A stretch of DNA of 64,000 nucleotides, taken from Saccharospirillum alexandrii_A (lineage in GTDB: Bacteria; Pseudomonadota; Gammaproteobacteria; Pseudomonadales; Natronospirillaceae). The notes under the pieces are model-generated. The model worked only from the letters and a program-made list of their open reading frames with translations, was not told the origin of the DNA and did no database searches. The first letter of the stretch is position 1; each line of letters starts with the position of its first letter. Below are positions 8,680 to 16,544 of the stretch, piece after piece. Location of the stretch: the NCBI RefSeq assembly GCF_043641555.1, contig NZ_JBHZRJ010000003.1, positions 682,001 through 746,000 of the forward strand, in the 5' to 3' direction. The position numbers were made by a program, and so were the translations under genes.

Positions 8680-9699
8680 ATGACTAAACCATCACACTTG
8701 AAACAGACACAACACAGCACGCCATCGCATCGCGGTATCTGGTCTTACCGTCCCCGTCCGCTGACGATGGCCGTTATTGCCGGTACAGCTACCTTGCTGG
8801 CAGCCTGCAACCCGGGAGGTGACACCAGTTTGGGACGCGCCACTCTGGATATTCAAGCCACGGCACCCAGCTACAGTGCGAACACAGCGCGTTCTCTGAC
8901 GGTGCGGGATGCGGGCGAACCGGTTGTATTGCCCGTCATCAACCCGGACAGCACTAAAGCGGGGGACCTGACCCTAACCAAAGCCTGGATCGTTGTGCGC
9001 TCCATTGAGCTAGAGCAGGACGACGACGATCAGGATGACGATGACGATGACGACAGCGACGACGATGAGATCGAATTTGTCGGACCCTTTGTGGTCAATC
9101 TGCTCACCAATGAGGTGACGCCCAACTTGCCAGAGCTGAGTTTGCCCCGGGGCCGATACGACGACATCGAGATCGAGTACGGTCCGTTGCGCAGTAATGA
9201 TCAGGGTGCAGACGGGCAGCTACTGATGGATCAGTTCGAAGACCTGGGCGCAAATTACAGCCTCTATCTTGAGGGGCAATATACGCCAGTAAACGGGGCA
9301 GTGAACGAGTATGACTTTAAACTGACCTACGACGAAGACGACGATTTCGAGTTGTCGGGGCTGGATTCCAGCCTGGGCTTTGACGTTGATGGCTCAGTGG
9401 ATTTGATCGTCGCGTTCCGCATGGCACGCTGGTTCCGGTTTGATGACGATGACACCAATAGCGATGGCGTTCGTTTTGAAGATGGCATCGCACAGGGAAG
9501 CAGTGAGATTTTCCTCGACGATGATGACAGCTCAAATGACGCTGCGAAGGTGTATGACGTTATCGAGGAAAACATCGAGGAGTCGGCCGATTATGGCGAA
9601 GACGACGATGACGACGGCGACCTGGATTCAGACGAAGATGACGACGATGATGATGGCGACGACGACTGGGATGACTGGGACGAAGACGACAACAGTTGA
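8680..9699 (+). CDS. Poly-Asp lipoprotein, DUF4382-like
   Basis: 339-residue lipoprotein with lipobox LAAC (C43), preceded by an unusually long basic leader. The body has the look of DUF4382 proteins (AWIVVRSIEL, VVNLLTNEV, LPRGRYDDIEIEYG). Acidic inserts interrupt it: about residues 112-132, a DDDD block near 257, another near 275, and a C-terminal tail (about 304-339) almost all Asp/Glu with Trp. I chose ATG 8680 because AGAAGG precedes it by eight bases; an in-frame ATG at 8575 lacks a site and would bury the signal. It diverges from the kinase operon across 182 bases and ends in a strong terminator. Likely a surface or periplasmic cation-binding protein; role unproven. Confidence 0.8.
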   Translation: MTKPSHLKQTQHSTPSHRGIWSYRPRPLTMAVIAGTATLLAACNPGGDTSLGRATLDIQATAPSYSANTARSLTVRDAGEPVVLPVINPDSTKAGDLTLTKAWIVVRSIELEQDDDDQDDDDDDDSDDDEIEFVGPFVVNLLTNEVTPNLPELSLPRGRYDDIEIEYGPLRSNDQGADGQLLMDQFEDLGANYSLYLEGQYTPVNGAVNEYDFKLTYDEDDDFELSGLDSSLGFDVDGSVDLIVAFRMARWFRFDDDDTNSDGVRFEDGIAQGSSEIFLDDDDSSNDAAKVYDVIEENIEESADYGEDDDDDGDLDSDEDDDDDDGDDDWDDWDEDDNS

Positions 9700-9734
9700 A
9701 CCCGACTTTGTAACCGAACCCGTGTAAGACCCTT

Positions 9735-9761
9735 GGCCAGACTATTGTCTGGCCTTTTTTT
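9735..9761 (+). terminator. Rho-independent terminator after the poly-Asp lipoprotein
   Basis: GGCCAGAC and GTCTGGCC form a perfect eight-pair stem around TATT, followed by seven T. It stops transcription about 35 bases after the lipoprotein stop codon. Confidence 0.93.
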
Positions 9762-9823
9762 GGGTGGCAGAACCGTCCGCATTCCGGTAGCAGGCAGCAA
9801 CCGCTTGCTGACCTTACACTGCC

Positions 9824-11143
9824 TTAGCGATTGGTCAACTTGACCTCAATGCGCCGGTTATTCTGAAACGCCTCTTCGGTAAAAGCCGGGTCTACCGGGT
9901 GGTGTTCGCCAAAGCCTGCAGCCGCCATACGGTTCTGGTCGATGCCCTGTTGTGCCAGATAGCGAACAACCGACACCGCCCGGGCTGTGGAAAGCTCCCA
10001 GTTGGAGGGGAAACGCTCGGTGTTGATCGGGCGCTGGTCAGTATGGCCGTCGATGCGCAGTATCCAGTTGATGTCGTCGGGTATGTCAGCGGCGATTTCT
10101 TCGAAAATATCGGCCAGTTTGTCCAGTTCGCGCTGGCCCGCAACGCCCAGCGTCGCCGACGCCGACTCGAAAAACAGCTCGGAAGGCAGCAGAAAGCGAT
10201 CGCCCTCGATCCGGATGTTGGGGTTGTTGGCCAACGCCTGACGCAGCCGGCCAAAGAAATCGGACCGGTATTGTTCGAGTTCGTTGACGCGCTGTGCCAG
10301 TGCCGAATTTAAACGCTCGCCCAGGTCTGCCAGCAAAATCTCCTGCTCAGCAGTCAATTCCTGTTCCAGTGCCAGAGCGGTGCTGATTTGGTTGAGCTGG
10401 GCTTGCAGGGCATCAATTTGCTGACTCAAACGGTCAATCTCAGCCTGGGCCCGGGCCGACAGGCGTTTTTCCTCTTCCAGGGCTTCCTCGCCTTCGCTGG
10501 CGATGGCGACCAGATCTTCAATGCGCAGTTCCTGTTCCTCGATCTCACGCTGGGCGAGCAGGGTGCGCTCCTCTTCGGTCGCCAACCTGGCTTCCAGGGC
10601 CTGGCTGCGATCGCGCAGGGAACCGACCAGCTCATCCCGGGCGGCCAGTTCGACTTCCAACTGATCGACGGTTTCCTCGCTTTGGTTCAGGCGGGTTACC
10701 AGGCCGGCAATTTCCTGTTCCAGTTCGGCCCGCAATTCGCGCAGGGTCACGATATCCTGCTGCAGTGCAGCTTTTTCCCGTAGCTGGACTTCAATGGTTT
10801 CCCGGTCGGTCTCAATGGTCTCTTCGAGCGCGGCTACCTGTTCCTCTAACCCGGCCTGGCGTTGCAGGCTCTGGTTATACTGGGCACGCAGTGATACCAG
10901 CCGTTCGTTCAGTGCTTCATTGCTTTCTTCCTGAAGGCGCAGGGCATTGCTGATTTCGGCAAGGCGGGCATTGAGCCGGTTCAGCTCGGCATCCCGGTCC
11001 GAGACGGTTTCAGCCAGAAATACCTGCGCCAGCGTGAAGATCAACAACATAAAGATGACCAGCAACAGCAGCGCCGACAAGGCGTCTACGTAGCCGGGCC
11101 AGACATTGACTGTAGTTTGAGCGCGTCTGCGACTGCCTAACAT
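9824..11143 (-). CDS. MotB/OmpA-like peptidoglycan-anchored stator protein with long coiled coil
   Basis: 439 residues. A short cytoplasmic start is followed by one membrane helix (about 18-42) with an Asp at its entrance (D20 in GYVDALSALLLL), the place of the proton-binding Asp of MotB. Then come about 270 residues of Glu/Gln/Leu-rich coiled coil and a C-terminal OmpA-type domain (about 320-435) with LRIDGHTDQRP and NWELSTARA, which binds peptidoglycan. The MotA/TolQ-like partner lies 14 bases upstream. No flagellar genes and no helicase or nuclease of Zorya defence are adjacent, so this is an uncharacterised envelope motor pair. MotB itself has no such coiled coil. Confidence 0.88.
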   Translation of the reverse strand: MLGSRRRAQTTVNVWPGYVDALSALLLLVIFMLLIFTLAQVFLAETVSDRDAELNRLNARLAEISNALRLQEESNEALNERLVSLRAQYNQSLQRQAGLEEQVAALEETIETDRETIEVQLREKAALQQDIVTLRELRAELEQEIAGLVTRLNQSEETVDQLEVELAARDELVGSLRDRSQALEARLATEEERTLLAQREIEEQELRIEDLVAIASEGEEALEEEKRLSARAQAEIDRLSQQIDALQAQLNQISTALALEQELTAEQEILLADLGERLNSALAQRVNELEQYRSDFFGRLRQALANNPNIRIEGDRFLLPSELFFESASATLGVAGQRELDKLADIFEEIAADIPDDINWILRIDGHTDQRPINTERFPSNWELSTARAVSVVRYLAQQGIDQNRMAAAGFGEHHPVDPAFTEEAFQNNRRIEVKLTNR

Positions 11144-11157
11144 CAGCGGGGCTCCGT

Positions 11158-11991
11158 TCAGTCGTCGTCAGAAAAACCCAGCTTTTCTTTCAGCTGGCGA
11201 TTTTCTTCTTCGAGGATCAGGAGTTCTTCGGCCAGTTCCTCACGGGCTTTCTGGGTCCGTGGCAGGCCGGGTTCGTCGGTCAGGTCGCGCGCGTCAATCA
11301 GGTTGGTCAGGCCCGTGAGCCATTCTTCGAGACTGTCGTAAAACCGGTTCTGCGCATGGCCAGCCTGAATATCCAGAAAGCCCAGTACCAGTGACCCCCC
11401 CAAACCGAGCAGGGATGAACTGAAAGCAGTACCCATGCCATCGAGTGGTCGTAACAGGCCAGCCTGGAGTTCGCCGAAAACCTGTTCAAAATCCTGATTG
11501 CCGATGTCCAGGTTGATGATCACCCGGCCCACCGCTTCAATGGTACCCAGCAGACCCCAGAAGGTACCCAGCAGCCCGAGAAACACCAGCAAGCTGATCA
11601 TATAGCGGGAAATCTCGCGGGATTCATCGAGCCGAGAGCGAATGCCATCGAGCACGGTGCGCAGCGACATCGCCGACAAGGTAAAGCGGTCGCGCTTGAA
11701 ATCTTCACCCAACTGGCGCGCCAGCGGCTTCAGCAGTCGCGGCTCCTGCTTGACAGACAAGCCGCTGCGGCCGGTTCGAAACAGGGCAATCCACTGCAAT
11801 TCGGGGCGCAGAATCAGGACCTGACGGTAGGTCAGGCCAATACCAATCAGCAAGACGGCCAGAATGAGGGCATTAAAGACCCAGTTGGCCATAAAGGCTG
11901 ATTTGAGAGGTTCATAAATCAGAGCACAGACGGTGGCAACGATCAGCAGGTAGACCGTCATCCAGAAAAGGGTATGTTTGGGGTTGCTCAT
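11158..11991 (-). CDS. MotA/TolQ/ExbB-family proton channel protein
   Basis: 277-residue inner-membrane protein with about four membrane helices (roughly 10-30, 35-55, 140-165 and 185-212). The TM3/TM4 blocks LLVFLGLLGTFWGLLGTI and GMGTAFSSSLLGLGGSLVL are the MotA/TolQ/ExbB pore signature. The C-terminal 50 residues are a charged helix (EELLILEEENRQLKEKLGF). I chose ATG 11991 because AGGAG lies five bases before it; a start 21 bases earlier has none. With the MotB-like gene it should form a 5:2-type ion-driven complex by analogy with MotAB and ExbBD; the load it moves is unknown. Confidence 0.9.
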   Translation of the reverse strand: MSNPKHTLFWMTVYLLIVATVCALIYEPLKSAFMANWVFNALILAVLLIGIGLTYRQVLILRPELQWIALFRTGRSGLSVKQEPRLLKPLARQLGEDFKRDRFTLSAMSLRTVLDGIRSRLDESREISRYMISLLVFLGLLGTFWGLLGTIEAVGRVIINLDIGNQDFEQVFGELQAGLLRPLDGMGTAFSSSLLGLGGSLVLGFLDIQAGHAQNRFYDSLEEWLTGLTNLIDARDLTDEPGLPRTQKAREELAEELLILEEENRQLKEKLGFSDDD

Positions 11992-12191
11992 GAACACTCC
12001 TAGATGCGACATCAGACGGACGGAAAGTACCTTAGCACACTGTTCTTAACGTTGTCCTACCGACTTTCTGCCTGTTATTCGGTTTGAGTTTTTGATGGCC
12101 TGTTACCACACTGTTCCGGGAATCCGCTTTGATGGGTGACGGGTTCGGCTACCTAATAAGGAGGTTGGTTCTGCTTGGTAGGAATGAGTGC

Positions 12192-12304
12192 GTGCAGGCC
12201 ACCGGGTAGGCTTATCCGGGGTCGGCGTGAACCCATCCATGGGGCCTAGACCGCAGCATCCTTGCTGCGGACTTCCCCGGATAAGCCTACCCGGCAGCCT
12301 GCAC
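12192..12304. repeat. Structured palindromic repeat, copy A
   Basis: A 30-base left arm (12192-12221) and right arm (12275-12304) are inverted repeats with only two mismatches. Between them is a core containing GTGAACCCATCCATGG and a perfect eight-pair hairpin CCGCAGCA-TCCT-TGCTGCGG (12251-12270). The same core, inverted, lies at 37321-37422 with a different outer arm. It lies in a 440-base gap between the MotA-like gene and glpK. I see no gene in it. Confidence 0.9.
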
Positions 12305-12361
12305 TTGATTTTCGCAACACCTATATCTAGGCAGAAAGCACAGAAAAATACTTTAAAGTTC

Positions 12362-12379
12362 GTTTATGCGCGGATAAAC
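12362..12379. promoter_or_regulatory. Inverted repeat upstream of glpK, possible operator
   Basis: GTTTAT and ATAAAC face each other across GCGCGG, flanked by AGTTCG on the left and CGAAC at 12388-12392. It lies about 55 bases before the glpK start in an AT-rich stretch, where a DeoR-type glycerol repressor could bind. No matching regulator is in this window, so the role is a guess. Confidence 0.35.
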
Positions 12380-12431
12380 TTCAATATCGAACAAAAAAGA
12401 AAATAACGGCGTTACAGAATCCGGGGTTCCT

Positions 12432-13916
12432 ATGACAGATTTACTGCTAGCCATTGATCAGGGCACGACCAGTACCCGCACCATTCTCTTCAGTCGGCAG
12501 GGCGACAGCCTGGCCAGTGCGCAACAGGAATTTGAACAGCACTTTCCAGATGATGGCTGGGTTGAGCACAATCCGGAAGACATCTGGCAGTCGACGCTCG
12601 ATACCTTGAAAGAGGTCATTGCCAGGGCTGGGGAGCACGATGGCACGATTCGGGCGCTGGGCATTACCAATCAGCGGGAAACCACCCTGGTGTGGAATCG
12701 CAAGACGGGTGAGCCGCTGTATAACGCCATCGTCTGGCAGGACCGGCGCACAGCCCGGTACTGTGAGGAGCTTCAGGACCGGAAGACAGAAGGCTGGGTG
12801 CATGAAAAAACCGGGTTGCTGCTGGATCCGTATTTCTCCGCTTCGAAAGTCGCCTGGATTCTCGACAACGTCAAAGGAGCCCGGGCCCAGGCAGAGGCCG
12901 GTGACCTGTTGTTCGGCACTGTTGATACCTACCTGATCTGGAAAATGACCGGAGGCAAACGCCACGTCACCGATGCGACCAATGCTTCGCGGACGCTGCT
13001 GTTCAACATTCATACCCAGCAATGGGATTCTGCGCTGCTGGACCTGTTTCGTGTGCCCCGGTTAATGATGCCGACGGTGCTGGACTCAGCTGCCGATTTT
13101 GGCACTACCGATCCGGAAGTCGTGGGTATTGAACTGCCCATTGCCGGGGTGGCCGGCGACCAGCAAGCCGCGCTGTTCGGTCAATGCTGCTTCGACAAGG
13201 GCATGACCAAGAGCACCTACGGTACCGGCTGTTTTATGGTGATGAACACGGGTTCGCAACCGGTTAATTCAAAGCACCGCCTGCTGACCACCGTTGGCTA
13301 CCGGATCGATGGCCGGGTGACCTACGCACTGGAAGGCTCGATCTTCATGGCCGGGGCCACCATGCAGTGGCTGCGGGACAAGATGGGGTTCATCAAACAC
13401 GCCGCCGACAGTGAAGCCATGGCCAAGAAAGTAGGGCCGGATCAGCATGTGTATCTGGTCCCGGCGTTTACCGGACTGGGCGCCCCGCACTGGGATCCGG
13501 ATGCACGCGCCGCCCTGGTCGGGATGACGCGGGATACGGGCATTGAGCACATCGTGACGGCGGGTTTACAGTCGGTCGGGTATCAGACCGCCGATCTGCT
13601 GGGTGCCATGCTCGACGATGGCGCCATAGATGAAGTTGAACTGCGCATCGACGGCGGTATGGCTGCGAATAACTGGGCGATGCAGTTTCTGTCCAATGTG
13701 ACGGATTCCAAAGTGACCCGTCCGGTTATTACAGAAACCACTGCCCTCGGTGCAGCGATGTTGGCCGGTTTGCAAACCGGGGTCTACAAATCGACCCGGG
13801 AATTGTCTGAACTGTGGCAGGCAGACCGCACCTTTGATACCGACATGAAGTCGGATCAGCGCAAGCGGCTGGTGTCTGGATGGCAGCGCGCGGTTCGATC
13901 AGCGTTGATGGATTGA
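12432..13916 (+). CDS. glpK: Glycerol kinase GlpK
   Basis: ATP-dependent glycerol kinase making glycerol-3-phosphate, 494 residues, the family length. FGGY hallmarks are the N-terminal phosphate loop AIDQGTTSTRTILF (about 7-20), NQRETTLVWNR near residue 80, GVAGDQQAALFGQ near 240, the STYGTGCF loop, and ALEGSIFMAGATMQWLRD near 303. The ATG at 12432 has only a weak site. It lies convergent with the sigma-54 regulator, 14 bases from it, and close to the glycerol ABC importer, so import and phosphorylation are grouped. No glycerol-3-phosphate dehydrogenase is in the window. Confidence 0.97.
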   Translation: MTDLLLAIDQGTTSTRTILFSRQGDSLASAQQEFEQHFPDDGWVEHNPEDIWQSTLDTLKEVIARAGEHDGTIRALGITNQRETTLVWNRKTGEPLYNAIVWQDRRTARYCEELQDRKTEGWVHEKTGLLLDPYFSASKVAWILDNVKGARAQAEAGDLLFGTVDTYLIWKMTGGKRHVTDATNASRTLLFNIHTQQWDSALLDLFRVPRLMMPTVLDSAADFGTTDPEVVGIELPIAGVAGDQQAALFGQCCFDKGMTKSTYGTGCFMVMNTGSQPVNSKHRLLTTVGYRIDGRVTYALEGSIFMAGATMQWLRDKMGFIKHAADSEAMAKKVGPDQHVYLVPAFTGLGAPHWDPDARAALVGMTRDTGIEHIVTAGLQSVGYQTADLLGAMLDDGAIDEVELRIDGGMAANNWAMQFLSNVTDSKVTRPVITETTALGAAMLAGLQTGVYKSTRELSELWQADRTFDTDMKSDQRKRLVSGWQRAVRSALMD

Positions 13917-13930
13917 TCGGGGCATTGAGT

Positions 13931-15976
13931 TCATGCCCGGTATTTGTAAACGGTATTGCGGCTGACCCCGGCCGCTTTTGCGGTTTTGGATACATTGCCG
14001 TGGTGCTCTTTCAGCAACCGGGGTATTAGCCGTTCCAGAGGTTCTACCTCTGGCGTGTTCCCCGGCTGGTGCGGGCTGTCGAGCTCATCGAAAAAGTCAT
14101 CGGGCAGGTGCCAGTCTTCCAGTTCATCCCCGTCGGCCATGGCCATGCCCACTTTCAAAACATGAACCAGCTGGCGCATGTTGCCGGGCCAGGGGTGTTT
14201 GACCAGCATCTTAAGCAAGTGCTCACTCAGCGGCTGGGCGGGTTCTTCAAGGCGCAAACGCTCGAAAACGTAGCGGATCAGTTCGGCCTTGTCGGCCCGG
14301 TCGCGCAGTGAGGGCAGTTCGATGTTGAGTCCGGAAATGCGGTAATACAGGTCTTCCCTGAACCGGCCTTCGGCGACTTCGTCTTTCAGAATCCGGTTGG
14401 TGGCTGAAATCAGCTTGATGTCGACTGGAAACACCTCGGTTGAGCCCAGCGGGGTAACCATGCGTTCCTGCAATACACGCAGCAGTCGCGACTGAACCGT
14501 CAGTGGCATTTCCCCAATTTCATCGAGAAAGAGGGTGCCCCGATGGGCGCGACGAATGAGGCCAATAGAGCCCTTGTTCTGAGCGCCTGTGAAGGCGCCG
14601 CGCTCGTAGCCAAAGAGTTCAGACTCGACCAGCTCTGACGGGATGGCGGCGCAGTTAACCGCCACCAGCATTTCACTGGCCCGGCTGCTGTGATAATGCA
14701 GGCTACGCACCAGAATTTCCTTGCCAGCGCCGGTTTCACCGTGAATCAGTATCGGAATGTCCTTTTCCATGATCTTGTGCGCTTGGCGCACCGTCCGCCT
14801 TACCCGCACGTCCCCATGTTCCAGTTGCTCCAGTGGAATGACATTCGGCGGCAGCGGGTATTGCGGCTGGGCGGCCGTTATTTCCCGGGCTGACGATTGT
14901 TCTTCATGGGTCTCCGTCGCCTCTGGCCCGGTGTCTGATTCGGTGTAGGCCGTCAAATCGAAAGGGGCGGTCTGTGCCTCAGCATCAAGTGGGGTCACTG
15001 GTGGTATATAGTCGGCCCGGTTGCGGAAATCGGGCACCCGCATGACCGGTGCCAGGGGTGGAATGACTTTTACATAGATCTGAAACCGGCCCATGGCACG
15101 CAGTTTCATCGGCGCGTTGGGCGGGTGGTGCTTGATTTCCCGCATGGAGCAGTCAAAAACCTGGTTGATGTTCAACAAGGCGAGATCCTGCGCCAGGACG
15201 ACCTCGGCCCGGCGGTTGGCCGAGACGATGATGCCATTCTCATCGAGCACCAGAATGCCGGACCAGTGGCTGTCGAGACTGACGACATTGGTATTGAAGG
15301 TGAGGATAAAGTGGTCTTTCTGAAACGCAGAATAAATCAGCCGGTTTTCTACACTCAGCGACATCAATTTAACCATGCCCAGGGTGTGGTCCTGCGGCAG
15401 GTAAGCATCGGATGAGATGTCCAGAACCCCCACCAGGTCATTCTTGGTGTCGTAAATGGGGGAGGCCGAGCCCACCATGAAGCGGTTGGCACGCAGGAAA
15501 TGCTCGTCCCGGCCTACCTGAATGGCGTGGCCGGTGATCAGGGCGGTACCGATAGCGTTGGTGCCAACCCCCACCTCTGTCCATTGATTGCCACCCACCA
15601 GCCCGTGTTCGGAAGCGGGTCCGAAACGCGATTGCCCCCAGGTATTGAGGACATGCCCTTGCCGGTCGGCCAGAACAATCATGCAAGATGAGTTGCTCAG
15701 GATGTTTTCGTAGTACGGAAGGACTTCTTTTTCCGTTGTCTCCAGCAGACTGTGATGCTGTTCGACCCGGTCCTTGAGCTCCCCTTTCGGTAAGGTGGCA
15801 AAGTTGGGCTGGCTACCATGCTCCAGACCATACTGCTCACACCGGAACCACGATTCCTGAATCACATCTTTGTGATCTTTAGTGTTCGTATCGAGACTCT
15901 CATGTCCTGTGAAATCAGGACTTGGCTGTGCGTTTTGTTGTTGTTTAGACAGACTTGAATGTTCGTTTTTGTCCAT
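13931..15976 (-). CDS. Sigma-54-dependent activator, AcoR-like, probable glycerol regulon activator
   Basis: 681 residues: an N-terminal GAF-type sensor (about 75-220, with EVGVGTNAIGTAL), a PAS-like part (about 235-300), an AAA+ domain from about 385 with GETGAGKE, the sigma-54 contact loop GAFTGA (460-465) and FLDEIGEMP, and a Fis-type helix-turn-helix at the end (NVSKTAKAAGVSRNTVYKY). I chose ATG 15976 because GGAG lies six bases upstream; a GTG six codons earlier is possible. It diverges from the glycerol ABC operon, whose promoter has a sigma-54 sequence at 16342-16358, so it very probably activates that operon. The ligand is unknown. Confidence 0.93.
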   Translation of the reverse strand: MDKNEHSSLSKQQQNAQPSPDFTGHESLDTNTKDHKDVIQESWFRCEQYGLEHGSQPNFATLPKGELKDRVEQHHSLLETTEKEVLPYYENILSNSSCMIVLADRQGHVLNTWGQSRFGPASEHGLVGGNQWTEVGVGTNAIGTALITGHAIQVGRDEHFLRANRFMVGSASPIYDTKNDLVGVLDISSDAYLPQDHTLGMVKLMSLSVENRLIYSAFQKDHFILTFNTNVVSLDSHWSGILVLDENGIIVSANRRAEVVLAQDLALLNINQVFDCSMREIKHHPPNAPMKLRAMGRFQIYVKVIPPLAPVMRVPDFRNRADYIPPVTPLDAEAQTAPFDLTAYTESDTGPEATETHEEQSSAREITAAQPQYPLPPNVIPLEQLEHGDVRVRRTVRQAHKIMEKDIPILIHGETGAGKEILVRSLHYHSSRASEMLVAVNCAAIPSELVESELFGYERGAFTGAQNKGSIGLIRRAHRGTLFLDEIGEMPLTVQSRLLRVLQERMVTPLGSTEVFPVDIKLISATNRILKDEVAEGRFREDLYYRISGLNIELPSLRDRADKAELIRYVFERLRLEEPAQPLSEHLLKMLVKHPWPGNMRQLVHVLKVGMAMADGDELEDWHLPDDFFDELDSPHQPGNTPEVEPLERLIPRLLKEHHGNVSKTAKAAGVSRNTVYKYRA

Positions 15977-16068
15977 TTCCGGCTCCGGTACCACTGATTA
16001 CCAGGGTGGAGCGACAAGCCATGCGCAACATTCTGCATTGGTTTGCGGGCAAGTCAACTGTGAAGCAG

Positions 16069-16232
16069 TGTTCACAGGTGGCGGCGAGGCGGATTCAAGC
16101 AGGAATCCCCCCGCCTTGTGGGCCCGGTTCGATCGTTCTCTTTCTGCCAGGGTGACGTTGATGTCAGGCCAGTTGTTCACGAAAGTGTTCATTCTTGCGG
16201 TCAGGCTGAACACTTTGAACAGTTTTGAACAC
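16069..16232. promoter_or_regulatory. Cluster of six TGTTCA/TGAACA half-sites upstream of the sigma-54 promoter
   Basis: TGTTCAC at 16069-16075 and 16174-16180, TGTTCAT at 16186-16192, then the reverse form TGAACAC at 16207-16213, TGAACAG at 16216-16222 and TGAACAC at 16226-16232. The inner pair 16186/16207 makes an inverted repeat. They lie about 110-275 bases before the sigma-54 promoter, the usual distance for enhancer sites of a bacterial enhancer-binding protein, most likely the adjacent activator. Binding is inferred. Confidence 0.6.
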
Positions 16233-16341
16233 TCATGACGCGCGGATTATTTACTCGAACTCCAACGTCTCTTCAGGGAGAAATGGCGCGAAGCCCCACA
16301 GGTTAAGGGTGTTGGAAAATATTCGATAATTTTCGTTTCTA

Positions 16342-16358
16342 TTGGCACGAGTCTTGTA
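16342..16358 (+). promoter_or_regulatory. Sigma-54 (-24/-12) promoter of the glycerol ABC operon
   Basis: TTGGCACGAGTCTTGTA matches the TGGCACG-N4-TTGC consensus in ten of eleven positions; the -12 GC is GT here. The GG and GT dinucleotides are exactly 10 bases apart. Transcription would start near 16370, leaving a leader of about 175 bases before the first ABC gene. Confidence 0.8.
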
Positions 16359-16544
16359 ATACTCATGTCACGGAACGCCAGAACCCGATCTGTCCGCGGC
16401 AAGCCAATAACGCAGTGACCGGGTTCCGGCAGGTAATCGCAGTTACAGATTGATATAAAAATAAAAGGCCGATCAGGCTATCCACCCCGCTCAACCTTTG
16501 AGTGGGGTTGCAAGACCAAACAATAACGACAAAGGGTAAGTAGC

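Noticed and set aside
9595..9695. The GAC/GAT-rich stretch as a simple DNA repeat or CRISPR-like array.
   Set aside because: There is no fixed unit or spacer; it is a coding run of Asp codons in frame with a lipoprotein.
9824..11991. The MotA/MotB-like pair as a Zorya defence system.
   Set aside because: ZorA/ZorB are similar in type, but no ZorC, ZorD helicase or ZorE nuclease is adjacent; the next genes are poly-Asp proteins and glpK.
12188..12406. Small frames across the palindromic repeats (with GVGVNPSM-type peptides in both copies).
   Set aside because: The shared peptide comes from the repeat core read through; each frame has different ends and no ribosome site.
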